From positions 838,249 through 888,752 of the forward strand of contig CP070677.1 in assembly GCA_020352495.1 (NCBI GenBank): a stretch of 50,504 nt of DNA, read 5' to 3'. Source of the stretch: Candidatus Latescibacterota bacterium (lineage in GTDB: Bacteria; Krumholzibacteriota; Krumholzibacteriia; WVZY01). Position numbers and translations under genes: made by a program. The notes under the pieces were generated by a model that had not been told where the DNA came from, searched no databases, and saw only the letters and a program-made list of their open reading frames with translations. Positions 15,344 to 25,202 of this stretch are shown here, piece after piece; the first letter of the stretch is position 1, and each line of letters starts with the position of its first letter.

Positions 15344-18300
15344 ATGTCCAAGCCCAGCAGACACATCGAACAACTTGGCGCTGCTACGCTCGTCGAGCGT
15401 ATCCGCCGTGACGAGCAGGTGGGCCGGATCGTCCGATCGATCAGTGGGGGCGCCCACCGTGTTGACATCACGGGTCTTCAGGGGTCTTCGCCTGCGTTTG
15501 TCATCGAAGCGCTGAGGGAATCGCTGTCGAGAACCATAGTGGTCTGTTGTCCCGATGAGGAGACGGCGCGAGACGTATGCGAGGACCTGGGGACGATTTC
15601 GGCCGCGAGGGTGGAGTTGTTTCCCGCAAAGGATATCTTCCCCCAACGGTTTGAACTGAGGGAGAACCTCGCCGTTCGCGGTAAGAGAAATGCCTGTCTC
15701 GACCGAATCCTCCGCGATGACATCGATATCGTTGTGACAAGCCTTCTCGGGTTTCTCGAGAAGACGTTCCCCGCTCCGGTGCTCCGCGACAACACGATCG
15801 AGCTCGTCCGGGGCGACGAGCTGGACCTCGATGGTTTGCGAGGAGATCTCGTCCGGGTAGGCTATGACGCCACGCACACCGTCGAGGAGCCCGGGCAGTT
15901 TGCCGTCCGCGGAGGGATCATCGATGTTTTCGATCCGTCGTGGGACTACCCCTTTCGGCTCGAGTTGCTGGATGATGAGATCACGTCGATCCGGGCGTTC
16001 GACATAGACTCGCAACGATCGTTCGAAAGCCTTGAAAACGTCCGTATTCTCCCGGCGGCAAGCGTCATAGTAAACGAGGAGTCGTTGGACGACCTCGAGG
16101 TCAACCTTCGAAAAAACGGGTTCGCCGAGCAAACGCTCCGGCGAATCCGTCGGGAGATCAGCGATCACCGGTTCTCATTTCTCTTGAGACGCTACGCGCC
16201 GGCGATGGGGATAGACGGATCGGTTCTCGATTTTTTCACGAAACCACCGTTATTGTTCTTCTGGAACGAAACCGGGTTGGCACACGCGCTCGACGGGCTG
16301 CGCAACGAGATCGAACATGTCGGGGCGCTTGCCGACAGCGATGAGCCCGTTCTCGACCTGATCGAATATGTTCATGCTCCGGAGTACTACACCGCGTACT
16401 TGTTCCCGGCCGTCCATCTCTGGGGCCTGGCCCGTCCGGCCGGATCGGCGCCACGCCGCGCCGGGCTCGATTCACGGGAGGGCGAAACCGGCAAAGGAGG
16501 CGAAGAGCTTCCTCGCCCACCGGATGAGGTCATCGAGTTTCGAACCCAGGGGCATCCCAGTGTACTTGGCAAGCTCGATCCACTCGTTCAGACTCTCCGA
16601 CGTCTGCGAAAGAGGGGGGTCGACGTACATATCTTCTCGGAGAGCCCCGCGCAGAGGGAGCGGCTTGCCGACATGCTCGGTGAGGACGAACAACATGTCC
16701 ACCTACCCGTCGGCTGGATGACATCGGGATTTGTGTGGGAATCCAACGCCCTGGCGATTCTCACCGATCATGAGATTTTTCAACGTCGGTTGCCTCGTCC
16801 CTCAAGAAGACCCCCGGCGAGACGTAGGCAGTACCACCGTCCCGATCATCTTCAAATTGGTGACTTTGTCGTTCACGTCGACTACGGGATCGGCCGGTAT
16901 CTAGGTCTGGAGAAAGTCGTCGCCGAGGGCAACGAGGCAGAATGTCTCAATCTGCGGTACCAGGGAACCGACCGCATCTACGTTCCGCTCGAACAGATGC
17001 ATCTCGTGGAGAAATATGTGGGAAAAGAAGGTGTTGTCCCGTCGATCGATCGGTTGGGGAGTTCGAAATGGCAGCGGACCAAGGAGAAAACCAAAAAGGC
17101 ACTCGAGGATATCGCCCGGGATCTGCTCCATATTTACGCGGAGCGTGAGATTGCCGACGGGGTCGCTTTTGGGGCGGACACCCAATGGCAGAAAGAGCTC
17201 GAGGCATCTTTTCCCTTCGAAGAAACACCGCATCAGCTCAAGGCCACCGAAGAGCTCAAGCAAGACATGGAATCGCCTCGCCCGATGGACCGTCTGGTTT
17301 GCGGTGACGTGGGTTTTGGCAAGACCGAGGTCGCCGTCCGGGCGGCCTTCAAAGCGGTAAATCATGGCAAACAGGTCGCCATCCTCGTTCCGACGACGAT
17401 TTTGGCGCTCCAGCATTTTCAGACGTTTCGCGAGCGGATGGAGGCGTTCCCCGTAAAAGTAGAAATGCTCAGCCGTTTTCGTTCGCCGGCGGACCAAAGA
17501 AAAATCGTTCGAGAGCTAAAGACGGGCACCGTCGATGTCGTCATCGGGACCCACCGTCTTCTATCCAAGGACGTTGGGTTCCATGACATCGGGCTCTTGA
17601 TCATCGACGAGGAGCACCGATTTGGCGTGAGGAGCAAGGAGAAAATCAAACGGCTGGCAAGATCGGTCGATGTCATCTCCATGACGGCTACACCGATCCC
17701 GAGGACTCTATATATGAGCATCTCGGGGCTTCGCCGGATATCGGTCATCGATACGCCACCGAGAAACAGACACCCGATCAAAACCGAGGTGCTCCCCTTT
17801 GACGAAGGGACGATTGAACAAGTCATCAGGACGGAGATCAAAAGAGGCGGCCAGGTGTTCTTTGTCCACAACCGCGTGGCATCGATCCATTCGATGCAGG
17901 CGTTTCTCGAACGTCTTCTGCCCGACGTTACTTTTGGCGTTGCCCACGGACAGATGGCGGAGAAGGAACTCGAAAGAGTGGTTCTCAGGTTTCTTGACAG
18001 ACAGTTCGATGTGCTGATCTCTACGACGATCATCGAGTCGGGGCTCGATTTTCCAAATGTCAACACGATCATCATCAATCGGGCAGACCGGTATGGACTC
18101 GCCGAACTCTATCAGCTGCGTGGTCGAGTCGGCCGACGAGAGCAACAAGCGTTCGCGTATCTTCTCGTGCCGCGCAACTTCTCGATCACCGAAACGGCCA
18201 GCAAACGTCTCCAAGCGATCGAAGAGTTTGAAGAGCTGGGAAGTGGATACCGCCTGGCGATGCGTGATCTCGAGATTCGCGGCGCGGGAAACGTGCTTGG

Positions 18301-18883
18301 TGTGGAGCAGCACGGCCAGATCGTCGCCGTCGGGTTCGACCTGTACTGCAAAATGCTCAAAGAGGCCGTGGAGAAGCTCAAAGGAACGGCCAAGGAAGAG
18401 CTCCCACAGTGCCGGATCGAGACACGGCTGCCGAGTTTTCTCCCCGATGACTATGTTGAAGATCAGAACGAAAGGATGGCGATCTACAAACGCATCGCCC
18501 GTTTTGACGATCCCACCCAGGCCGATGAGCTCGCGACGGAGCTGGCGGATCGATTTGGCGAGCTTCCACGGGAAGCCGTTAATCTCATTGATCTTGCGAG
18601 GATGAAACTCCAGGCGATGCGTTTGGGTTTAGCCTTGATCCAGTTCCAGGGGGGACGAGTGGCGGCGGATTTCCTCCCGGAGAAATCGTTCCACCCCCGT
18701 CTCTGTGCTCAACTCGTTGAAACTTTTCAGGGGCGCGTGCTGTTCAAGTCAGGTGAAACCTTCGGGTTGACATTGGCGTTGGAGAAGGGGGCGAGCCCTC
18801 TCGCCGAGGCCAAAAAGCTGTTGCAATCCGCCTTTTTTTATGATAAAACGTACAATCCCGCAAATAGGGAACACCCAACGTAG
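15344..18883 (+). CDS. mfd: Transcription-repair coupling factor Mfd
   Basis: 1179 residues, normal for Mfd. This ATPase removes stalled RNA polymerase at DNA lesions and recruits UvrA. The N-terminal UvrB-like part includes GSSPAFVIEALRESL and the region up to about 250. The RNA-polymerase-interacting CarD-like domain starts near 502 (IGDFVVHVDYGIGRYLGLE). The translocase module has Walker A GDVGFGKTE near 653, the DEEH box (IIDEEHRFGV) near 755, SMTATPIPRTL, and the RecG-like motif ESGLDFPNVNT. The C-terminal TRCF domain ends the protein. It appears to be a single-gene unit. Confidence 0.97.
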   Translation: MSKPSRHIEQLGAATLVERIRRDEQVGRIVRSISGGAHRVDITGLQGSSPAFVIEALRESLSRTIVVCCPDEETARDVCEDLGTISAARVELFPAKDIFPQRFELRENLAVRGKRNACLDRILRDDIDIVVTSLLGFLEKTFPAPVLRDNTIELVRGDELDLDGLRGDLVRVGYDATHTVEEPGQFAVRGGIIDVFDPSWDYPFRLELLDDEITSIRAFDIDSQRSFESLENVRILPAASVIVNEESLDDLEVNLRKNGFAEQTLRRIRREISDHRFSFLLRRYAPAMGIDGSVLDFFTKPPLLFFWNETGLAHALDGLRNEIEHVGALADSDEPVLDLIEYVHAPEYYTAYLFPAVHLWGLARPAGSAPRRAGLDSREGETGKGGEELPRPPDEVIEFRTQGHPSVLGKLDPLVQTLRRLRKRGVDVHIFSESPAQRERLADMLGEDEQHVHLPVGWMTSGFVWESNALAILTDHEIFQRRLPRPSRRPPARRRQYHRPDHLQIGDFVVHVDYGIGRYLGLEKVVAEGNEAECLNLRYQGTDRIYVPLEQMHLVEKYVGKEGVVPSIDRLGSSKWQRTKEKTKKALEDIARDLLHIYAEREIADGVAFGADTQWQKELEASFPFEETPHQLKATEELKQDMESPRPMDRLVCGDVGFGKTEVAVRAAFKAVNHGKQVAILVPTTILALQHFQTFRERMEAFPVKVEMLSRFRSPADQRKIVRELKTGTVDVVIGTHRLLSKDVGFHDIGLLIIDEEHRFGVRSKEKIKRLARSVDVISMTATPIPRTLYMSISGLRRISVIDTPPRNRHPIKTEVLPFDEGTIEQVIRTEIKRGGQVFFVHNRVASIHSMQAFLERLLPDVTFGVAHGQMAEKELERVVLRFLDRQFDVLISTTIIESGLDFPNVNTIIINRADRYGLAELYQLRGRVGRREQQAFAYLLVPRNFSITETASKRLQAIEEFEELGSGYRLAMRDLEIRGAGNVLGVEQHGQIVAVGFDLYCKMLKEAVEKLKGTAKEELPQCRIETRLPSFLPDDYVEDQNERMAIYKRIARFDDPTQADELATELADRFGELPREAVNLIDLARMKLQAMRLGLALIQFQGGRVAADFLPEKSFHPRLCAQLVETFQGRVLFKSGETFGLTLALEKGASPLAEAKKLLQSAFFYDKTYNPANREHPT

Positions 18884-19043
18884 TCATCGCAGACCGAATA
18901 CAACGACACACAAAATGTGGGTGTGACGACTGCGACCCCACGGGAGGGGGCTCATCCGGTCAGCTGCGCACGCACGAGGCCGGTGGGTTATCGAGGCTAT
19001 TTCGACACATCACTCGATCAATTCCAAAAAGGGAGAGGATTCG

Positions 19044-20762
19044 ATGCGTATCGCCAAAGTCATCTCAATGATTGTGTTGCTTCCCGTGCTGCTTGCCGTC
19101 TCCTGCAGCAAGAGCAGGGAGGATATTCTCGTGGCGGAAGTCGCGGACCGGGGCATCAGCCTGGCCACCTTCGAAAAAACGTACCTCGCCGTGGATCCCA
19201 AATACCTACCCGAGGACGAAGGACTCGAGGGACTAAAGGAGTTTCTCGACACGATGATCAACAAGGAAGTCCTTGCAATGAAAGCCGATGAACTCGGCTA
19301 CGACAAGGACCAATATGTCGTTCAGGGTATGGAGGCATTCAAGAAGGTCAGTCTTCAGGCGGGGTATCTGAAGATCAAAGTTGCCGACAGAATCAAGGTG
19401 ACCGAAAAAGATTTGAAAAAAGCCTACGAAAAGTTCGGCACCAACCTTCAGATCAAACAGATTCTCGTGGACACGAAAGAAGAGGGCGACGAAGTCTATG
19501 AGCTTCTTCAGCAAGGCCACGATTTCGAGGCGGTGTGCAAGCAGTATTCCAAGGGCCCCGACGCTTCGATAGGAGGCAATGTCGTCAACGCGCTCTACGG
19601 GACGTTTGAGCCAAACTTCCAGGACGCGCTTTTCGACACACCGGTAGGCGGGTTCACCCCTCCGCTTCTCAGCCGTTACGGCTACTTCGTCGTCAAAGTC
19701 GTCGCGACGAGTCAACCCAAACGCAAAACATTCGAGCAAGTGCGTCCCGACCTCGAAAAACTCGTCCAACAACAGCAGGAGCTTCGATTGACAACAGAAG
19801 TATCCGACGGCATCAGGGAGAAATACGGATTCGAGTGGTACGAGGACAACATCAGGATCGCATTCGACGCCCTCCCCCCGGACCGGCCGCTTACCAACCC
19901 TCCCGATCGGAGTGCGGAGGTTTATCCGCTCCTCGAGTTCGATGCAGCCGATTTGGACAAACCTCTCGTGAGCTACAAAGACAAGTCGATCACAATCAAG
20001 GACTTCTCTGATCTCTATGATCGGGCGTCGTTCTTTGCCCGACCGAGACTTGAGTTCCGATTTGGCGGAGTGAAAAAGTTCCTGCTCGACCTCGTGATGA
20101 ACGAACTCGTGGAAGACGAGATGAAAGCGTCGAACATCGAGGAAGAACCCGAAGTAGCCGACATGCTCAGAAGAAAAAAAGAACAGTTCATGGTCGACAA
20201 ACTCTTCCAAGATCTCGTCGACAAGCAGACCGAGGTCTCGCCTCATGAGCAAGATGCCTACTACCAGGATAACCTCGAGCGGTTCCGGAGGCCGGAACAG
20301 CGTCGCATGGGTATGATCCTCACAAACGACCGAACCACTGCTATGGAGGCGTACAACAAGGTCATGGCGGGGGAGCGGTTCGAACGGGTTTCGGAGGAAT
20401 ACTCAATTGAGGAGCTGACCCGCGAGGAGAGGAGTGGCACCGATTTCGTGGGCAAAGGACAAAAACCGGACTACGACGAAGTGGCATTCGGAATGGAAAA
20501 CGTAGGAGATGTTTCCCAACCCTTCCAAACCTCACGTGGCTGGATGGTCCTCAAGCTCATCGAGCGGCGCCCTGAATCGATTCTTCCGCTGAGCGAGGCG
20601 CGTGATGAAATTCGCCGCGCGCTAAAACAGGTAAAGAACGAAGAGCGTTTGAATTCGCTTCTCGAGAAGTGGCGGGCAGAAGTGGAGATCAAGGTTTATG
20701 AGAAGAATCTCTTGAAAGCGAACATTAAAGAGAGACCCAAAAAGACGGTCAGTTTTACGTAA
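19044..20762 (+). CDS. Parvulin-type peptidyl-prolyl isomerase lipoprotein (PpiC/SurA family)
   Basis: 572 residues. The lipoprotein signal peptide ends LAVSC with Cys21. A SurA-like helical N-terminal part is followed by a parvulin domain at about 133-218 (IKQILVDTKEEGDEVYEL, then the GRYGYFVV-like end LLSRYGYFVVKVV). A second helical and parvulin-like region lies at about 412-509 (RRMGMILTNDRTTAMEAY, ending SRGWMVLKLIERRPE). It is probably a periplasm-facing chaperone for outer-membrane proteins. The start has GGGAGAGG 5 nt upstream. It opens a run of three parvulin genes; the next starts 4 nt after its stop. Confidence 0.88.
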   Translation: MRIAKVISMIVLLPVLLAVSCSKSREDILVAEVADRGISLATFEKTYLAVDPKYLPEDEGLEGLKEFLDTMINKEVLAMKADELGYDKDQYVVQGMEAFKKVSLQAGYLKIKVADRIKVTEKDLKKAYEKFGTNLQIKQILVDTKEEGDEVYELLQQGHDFEAVCKQYSKGPDASIGGNVVNALYGTFEPNFQDALFDTPVGGFTPPLLSRYGYFVVKVVATSQPKRKTFEQVRPDLEKLVQQQQELRLTTEVSDGIREKYGFEWYEDNIRIAFDALPPDRPLTNPPDRSAEVYPLLEFDAADLDKPLVSYKDKSITIKDFSDLYDRASFFARPRLEFRFGGVKKFLLDLVMNELVEDEMKASNIEEEPEVADMLRRKKEQFMVDKLFQDLVDKQTEVSPHEQDAYYQDNLERFRRPEQRRMGMILTNDRTTAMEAYNKVMAGERFERVSEEYSIEELTREERSGTDFVGKGQKPDYDEVAFGMENVGDVSQPFQTSRGWMVLKLIERRPESILPLSEARDEIRRALKQVKNEERLNSLLEKWRAEVEIKVYEKNLLKANIKERPKKTVSFT

Positions 20763-20766
20763 ACGA

Positions 20767-21675
20767 ATGTATTGGCCGAAATCCAGAGCTTTTGATCTAA
20801 CGATAGGGGGCCTGGCGCTCCCTATCGTTTTGTTTGTATGGGCCGTGGGATGCGAGCGGCGCTCGGTTCACACGGGGGAGCGGGAGTCACCCGTTCTGGT
20901 CAGGGTCGACGGCGAAGCGCTCACCAAACACGATTTCGATTTGTTCCTTCCCTCTGATTATCAAGACGTACTGACCGCCGACGAGAAGCGGGAGTGTCTC
21001 GATCGGTGGATCACAACCCAACTGCTCTACGATGAGGCGATTCGACGGGGCCTTGGGGTGTCACCCGATATCGATGCTCGGCTCGAGCATTACAAAAAAG
21101 ATCTTGTAGCCCACGAGCTGGTGCAAAAGGTGATTCAAGAACGAGCGGTAGTGACGGAGGCTGAGGCCCGCGCCTATTATGACGAGCACCGCGAAGAGTA
21201 TCTCAAGGAGTTTCGCGTCAGTCATATTCTTGTCGACACACCGGAAGCAGCCGAGAAGGTCAGGTCACTTCTCGGAAGCAAGAGCTTTACGTATCTGGCG
21301 AGGAGATACTCGATCGACAAACATACCCACGGTGGAGGAGATTTGGGCTATCTCTCGAGGGGAAATATGCTGCCCGAGTTCGAGGACGTGGTCTTCTCGA
21401 TGAAAGTCGGTGACGTTTCCGATGTGATCGAGTCTGAATTTGGTTATCATATAATCAAGATCACCGACATTCGCGACGCCCGTTTCACGCTGGACTTCGC
21501 CGACGTCGCCATGGAGGTGGAACAGATTCTCACTTTGAACAAGCGAAACGCAGTCTACGACAGTCTCGTCGCGACGCTGAGATCCAATGCGAAAATAGAG
21601 ATCGTGGACGATGTCTTTGGCCTCAACCGGAGTGATGACGGCGATTCGCTTTCTCAAACACCGGAGCCGGAATAA
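20767..21675 (+). CDS. Parvulin-type peptidyl-prolyl isomerase lipoprotein (PpiC family), short
   Basis: 302 residues. The signal peptide ends with VWAVGC, putting the lipid on Cys29. A SurA_N-like helical region (40-135) includes LDRWITTQLLYDEAIRRGL. One parvulin domain spans about 145-240: FRVSHILVDTPEAAEKV, YSIDKHTHGGGDLGYLSRGNM, FGYHIIKITD. Key parvulin positions (His of SHIL, GGDLG and the closing GYHIIK) are all kept, so it may be an active prolyl isomerase in the periplasm. It lies 4 nt after the previous parvulin gene, and the surA start follows 4 nt after its stop. Confidence 0.9.
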   Translation: MYWPKSRAFDLTIGGLALPIVLFVWAVGCERRSVHTGERESPVLVRVDGEALTKHDFDLFLPSDYQDVLTADEKRECLDRWITTQLLYDEAIRRGLGVSPDIDARLEHYKKDLVAHELVQKVIQERAVVTEAEARAYYDEHREEYLKEFRVSHILVDTPEAAEKVRSLLGSKSFTYLARRYSIDKHTHGGGDLGYLSRGNMLPEFEDVVFSMKVGDVSDVIESEFGYHIIKITDIRDARFTLDFADVAMEVEQILTLNKRNAVYDSLVATLRSNAKIEIVDDVFGLNRSDDGDSLSQTPEPE

Positions 21676-21679
21676 GCTG

Positions 21680-23020
21680 ATGAATGGCAGAAAATTACAG
21701 ATGAGTTGTCTCGGAAGGAGCCTCGCGTTGGCGGTGTGTTGTTGGCTCTGCGTGGGGATTTGGGGTTCTGAAACCGCTGCGGAGAAAATCCTCGTTGACC
21801 GCGTGGTCGCCGTCGTCGAAGACGAACCGATTCTGCAAAGCGACGTGGATCAAGCGGTCAAACAATTCCTGATCCAGCGCGGGTTGACGAATCTGGGCGA
21901 TGCCGAGGCGGCGGATCTTTGGACGGAAGCCCTCGAGGAGCTGATCGGTAACAAGCTCGTTCTCGCCAAGGCAAGCCGCTTGGGGATTACCGTCTCGTTT
22001 GCCGAAGTCCAAAAGGCGGTCGAGCGGGCCATCGAGGAGAACAAACGCGTGCTCGGTGGCGGAGACGCGTTCAACCGGCAGCTCGAGATGGAAGGGCTCA
22101 CACTCGAAGGGCTCCAGAAACTCTACCGGGAACAGATTCAGAATCGAATGCTCGTCGAACGTGTGCTTGCACGTGAAATCGATCGGGAGGCGGTGGAAAT
22201 CACCGAAGAAGATCTCAAGGATGCCTTCGAAAAGCGGAAGAACGACTTTCCAATGAGACCGGATGTGGTGCATCTCGCCACGATCTATCTCGGGCTCGAG
22301 TCGTCGGGCAAGGCCAGGGCGAAAGCTCTCTCGGAGATAGAAAAGCTGCAAGACCGTATTCTCGGTGGTGAGGATTTTGCCGAGCTGGCGAAGGAGTATT
22401 CCGAAGACCCCAGCGCGGAGACCGGTGGAAACCTCGGTAAACTCAAGCTCGAGGATCTCGGTAACCAAGAGTTCGCCGCTGCCGCCGCGGCTTTGGCCAT
22501 TGGTGAAGTGAGCGACCCCGTGCTGACGCCGTTTGGGTATCACCTCATCCAAGTGATCGGCGCGGACGAGGCGAGCGGTGAGGTCGAACTCAGACACATT
22601 CTCATCCGGATCAAACCCGAAGAACAGGACACTCAGGAGGTTTTCGAGAGGGCAAACGAGGTTCACACACAACTGCTCGAAGGTGCCCCCTTCGATTCCA
22701 TGGCAGTTCGTTACAGCTCGGATCAGGCCACCGCGGCCCAGGGTGGGGATCTGGGGTGGCTTCGGGCAAACGAGCTACCCGATTTCTTTCGCGAGGTACT
22801 GCGGGAAATGGAAGAAGGCGAAATCAGCCAGGTGCTCCGGGAACCGACCGGTTTTCGGATCGTAAAGCTCCTCGAACGCGAGGCGTCCAGACCCTACACT
22901 TTCGACGAGGTCCGGGAGGAACTCAAGAAACTGATTGAACAAGAAAAGGTTGCGGAAACCTACGACGAGTATCTGCGCGGTCTCAGAAACGAATTCTACG
23001 TGGACGTGCGCGCCCAATAG
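21680..23020 (+). CDS. surA: Periplasmic chaperone SurA (two parvulin domains)
   Basis: 446 residues from the ATG at 21680; the frame is open further upstream inside the previous gene, but those residues are not signal-like. A signal peptide (LALAVCCWLCVGIWGSETAA) precedes the SurA start VDRVVAVVEDEPILQSDVDQ, a hallmark of the family. The N-terminal helical domain covers about 35-185. Parvulin domain 1 is at about 193-295 (GGNLGKLK, FGYHLIQVIG) and domain 2 at about 301-395 (VELRHILIRIKPE, GGDLGWLRANELP). SurA escorts outer-membrane proteins to the BAM complex. It is the third parvulin in a row and precedes a small S4 protein by 3 nt. Confidence 0.92.
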   Translation: MNGRKLQMSCLGRSLALAVCCWLCVGIWGSETAAEKILVDRVVAVVEDEPILQSDVDQAVKQFLIQRGLTNLGDAEAADLWTEALEELIGNKLVLAKASRLGITVSFAEVQKAVERAIEENKRVLGGGDAFNRQLEMEGLTLEGLQKLYREQIQNRMLVERVLAREIDREAVEITEEDLKDAFEKRKNDFPMRPDVVHLATIYLGLESSGKARAKALSEIEKLQDRILGGEDFAELAKEYSEDPSAETGGNLGKLKLEDLGNQEFAAAAAALAIGEVSDPVLTPFGYHLIQVIGADEASGEVELRHILIRIKPEEQDTQEVFERANEVHTQLLEGAPFDSMAVRYSSDQATAAQGGDLGWLRANELPDFFREVLREMEEGEISQVLREPTGFRIVKLLEREASRPYTFDEVREELKKLIEQEKVAETYDEYLRGLRNEFYVDVRAQ

Positions 23021-23023
23021 TCC

Positions 23024-23305
23024 ATGCGTATCGATTTGGCGCTCAAGTACTTGTGTATCCTCAAAAGCCGGTCGAGCGCAAAACACCTCTGCAGCGACAA
23101 CGCCATCCTGGTAAATGATCTACCGGTCAAACCGTCGACCAGTGTTCGAACCGGTGACAAAATAACCATACATTTCCCCAACCGTATCCTCTCGATCCGT
23201 CTGCTGGAAGTCCCCGATAAACAGTTGAGCAAATCCACTTCCCCTACGTATTATCAACAAATCGCCAGCATCGATACGCGAGATGTCGAAGACACCCCGG
23301 AATAG
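23024..23305 (+). CDS. Small S4-domain RNA-binding protein
   Basis: 93 residues. The S4 fold is recognisable: RIDLALKYLCILKSRSSAKHLC (helices), AILVNDLPVKPSTSVRTGDKITI (beta hairpin). It resembles the RlbA/Hsp15 class of stand-alone S4 proteins that bind rRNA or stalled 50S subunits. The C-terminal tail is polar and short. It lies 3 nt after surA and overlaps pdxA by 23 nt, so the three genes are likely coupled. The precise RNA target is unknown. Confidence 0.82.
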   Translation: MRIDLALKYLCILKSRSSAKHLCSDNAILVNDLPVKPSTSVRTGDKITIHFPNRILSIRLLEVPDKQLSKSTSPTYYQQIASIDTRDVEDTPE

Positions 23306-24410
23306 GAAACGGATCCGGCACGACTCCCCGCCGGGCCGGGCGCGGCTTGGGAAGCCCGTGATCGCCGTGTCCGCCGGAGATCCCGCCGGGGTGGGGCCGG
23401 AGATCGTAGCCCATCTGTTTGCAAAATATAAACCTGCGAGATCGGTGGCCCTCTTGGTCGGGGCCCGCCAGGTGTTCCGACCCTGGTTCGAACGGTTTGG
23501 TTGTCCCCTAGAGGAGCTTCCGGTGCCGTCCGGGGGCCGCGGTGTGGGCACGTTGAGCCTGGCCGCAGCCGCCGCGATTGAAACACGTCTCCGGACCCGA
23601 GGCATCCCTCGGGTTTTTACGCTGGACACGGGTTGTCGGGAACGGTATTCGCTTGGTCGGGACAGCAAATCCGGTGGCCGGCATGCGGGGATTGCGCTCG
23701 AGCTTGTGTGTCATCTGGCGGCATCTGGGCATATCGCCGGCTTGGTTACGGCTCCCATCTCCAAGAGGTCGCTGGGGCTTGCGGGCTACCCATTTACGGG
23801 GCACACGGAGATGTTTTCGCATTTCTTCGATGCTCCCGACTGTCAGATGGTGATGGTGCACGGGAAGTTTCGCGTGGTTCCGTTGACACGGCACCTGCCG
23901 CTCAAGGATGTCAGCCGCGCGCTCACCGTTGAGCGCGTGACCGTGGGGCTCTTGGCCGTGGCCGCCGCGATCAAAGAGGATTTTGGTGTGGTCAAGCCGC
24001 ACCTTGCCGTGGCCGGGCTCAACCCCCACGCGGGGGACGGTGGCATCGTCGGGAAAGAAGAGATCGACGTGATCGTGCCCGCGATCAAACGAGTCCGCCG
24101 ACGCGGTGTGAGGATCACGGGTCCCGTGCCCGGAGATGCGTTGTTTCAACAGGCCGAAACCGGTGAGTTCGATGTTTTCGTTTCGATGTATCACGACCAA
24201 GGACTAATACCGTTCAAGTTGATCGCGAAACGAAGAGGCGTCAACGTAACCGTTGGACTCCCTCTCGTGCGGACATCGGTCGACCACGGTGTCGCCTACG
24301 ACATCGCGGGCAAAGGTGTGGCTAACGTGGCAAGCCTAGAGGCTGCCTACCGGCTCGCCGAGCAGCTCGTCAACCGGCGGCGGGTTCGGGCGAAGGGCAG
24401 ACGGAACTGA
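23283..24410 (+). CDS. pdxA: 4-hydroxythreonine-4-phosphate dehydrogenase PdxA
   Basis: 375 residues. PdxA makes 3-amino-1-hydroxyacetone phosphate in the DXP-dependent vitamin B6 pathway; PdxJ, its partner, is at 38383. Family motifs: VSAGDPAGVGPEI near 28-40, FTGHTEMFSHFF with a metal-binding His, VAGLNPHAGDGGIVGKEE, MYHDQGLIPFKL with a second metal His, and TSVDHGVAYDIAGKG with the third. A basic N-terminal extension of about 20 residues comes from the chosen ATG, which overlaps the S4 gene; no better internal start is seen. ftsE follows after 12 nt. Confidence 0.96.
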   Translation: MSKTPRNRKRIRHDSPPGRARLGKPVIAVSAGDPAGVGPEIVAHLFAKYKPARSVALLVGARQVFRPWFERFGCPLEELPVPSGGRGVGTLSLAAAAAIETRLRTRGIPRVFTLDTGCRERYSLGRDSKSGGRHAGIALELVCHLAASGHIAGLVTAPISKRSLGLAGYPFTGHTEMFSHFFDAPDCQMVMVHGKFRVVPLTRHLPLKDVSRALTVERVTVGLLAVAAAIKEDFGVVKPHLAVAGLNPHAGDGGIVGKEEIDVIVPAIKRVRRRGVRITGPVPGDALFQQAETGEFDVFVSMYHDQGLIPFKLIAKRRGVNVTVGLPLVRTSVDHGVAYDIAGKGVANVASLEAAYRLAEQLVNRRRVRAKGRRN

Positions 24411-24422
24411 CGGGATGATCAT

Positions 24423-25202
24423 ATGACGGATCCCTTGGAACCCAGAAAAATCTTTGGTGTTTATCACCTGTCGAAGCAGTACGGCGATCGTATGGTGCTC
24501 CGAGATGTGAACCTCCAGGTGGGCAACGGAGAGTTTGTGTTTCTCGTTGGCCCAAGCGGTGCCGGAAAGAGCACGCTGCTACGGCTCATCTACATGGATG
24601 AATCCCCCAATGAAGGGCAAGTAATCGTGGGGTCGTTTGTATCGACCAACATGAAGCGACACGACATCTCGTACCTCAGACGAAAACTCGGGATCATCTT
24701 TCAAGATTTTAGACTCCTCGAAGATCGAGATGTGTTTGAGAACGTCGCCATTGCAATGCGGGTTACGGGTGAAACCAACTACAACATCAAACGCCGCGTC
24801 ATGCAGGTGCTCACCCAAGTCGGGCTTTACCACAAGCGTTATGACCGACCGGTCACCCTCTCCGGCGGTGAACAGCAGCGGGTGGCCATCGCGCGGGCCG
24901 TGGTCAACAGCCCAGAGATCCTGCTCGCCGACGAGCCTACGGGCAACCTCGATCCCGAAGTCACAGCAGAGATCATACAACTTCTCTTCCGCATCAACAG
25001 CGCGGGAACGGCGGTGCTCATGGCTACACACAATCATGAGCTCGTGAAGAACTTTGGACAACGTATCGTATTCCTCCGCGACGGGACGATCGAAGAGGAC
25101 CGCCGACTGGGTCTTGCCGCCTTCAAAAAGGACCGGATAGGCGTCTTTCAGCACGTCGGGAGGACGGCTGGTGACGGGCGCGACATGAGGGAGGACCGTT
25201 GA
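24423..25202 (+). CDS. ftsE: Cell division ATP-binding protein FtsE
   Basis: 259 residues; FtsE is usually near 220-230, and the extra length is a C-terminal tail of charged residues after HNHELVKNFGQRIVFLRDG. Walker A GPSGAGKST is at 43-51, the signature LSGGEQQRVAIARA and Walker B ILLADEPTGN follow. FtsE with FtsX forms an ABC-type complex that does not transport but switches on septal wall hydrolases. Here ftsX overlaps by 3 nt and envC is next, the full activation pathway in order. Confidence 0.96.
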   Translation: MTDPLEPRKIFGVYHLSKQYGDRMVLRDVNLQVGNGEFVFLVGPSGAGKSTLLRLIYMDESPNEGQVIVGSFVSTNMKRHDISYLRRKLGIIFQDFRLLEDRDVFENVAIAMRVTGETNYNIKRRVMQVLTQVGLYHKRYDRPVTLSGGEQQRVAIARAVVNSPEILLADEPTGNLDPEVTAEIIQLLFRINSAGTAVLMATHNHELVKNFGQRIVFLRDGTIEEDRRLGLAAFKKDRIGVFQHVGRTAGDGRDMREDR

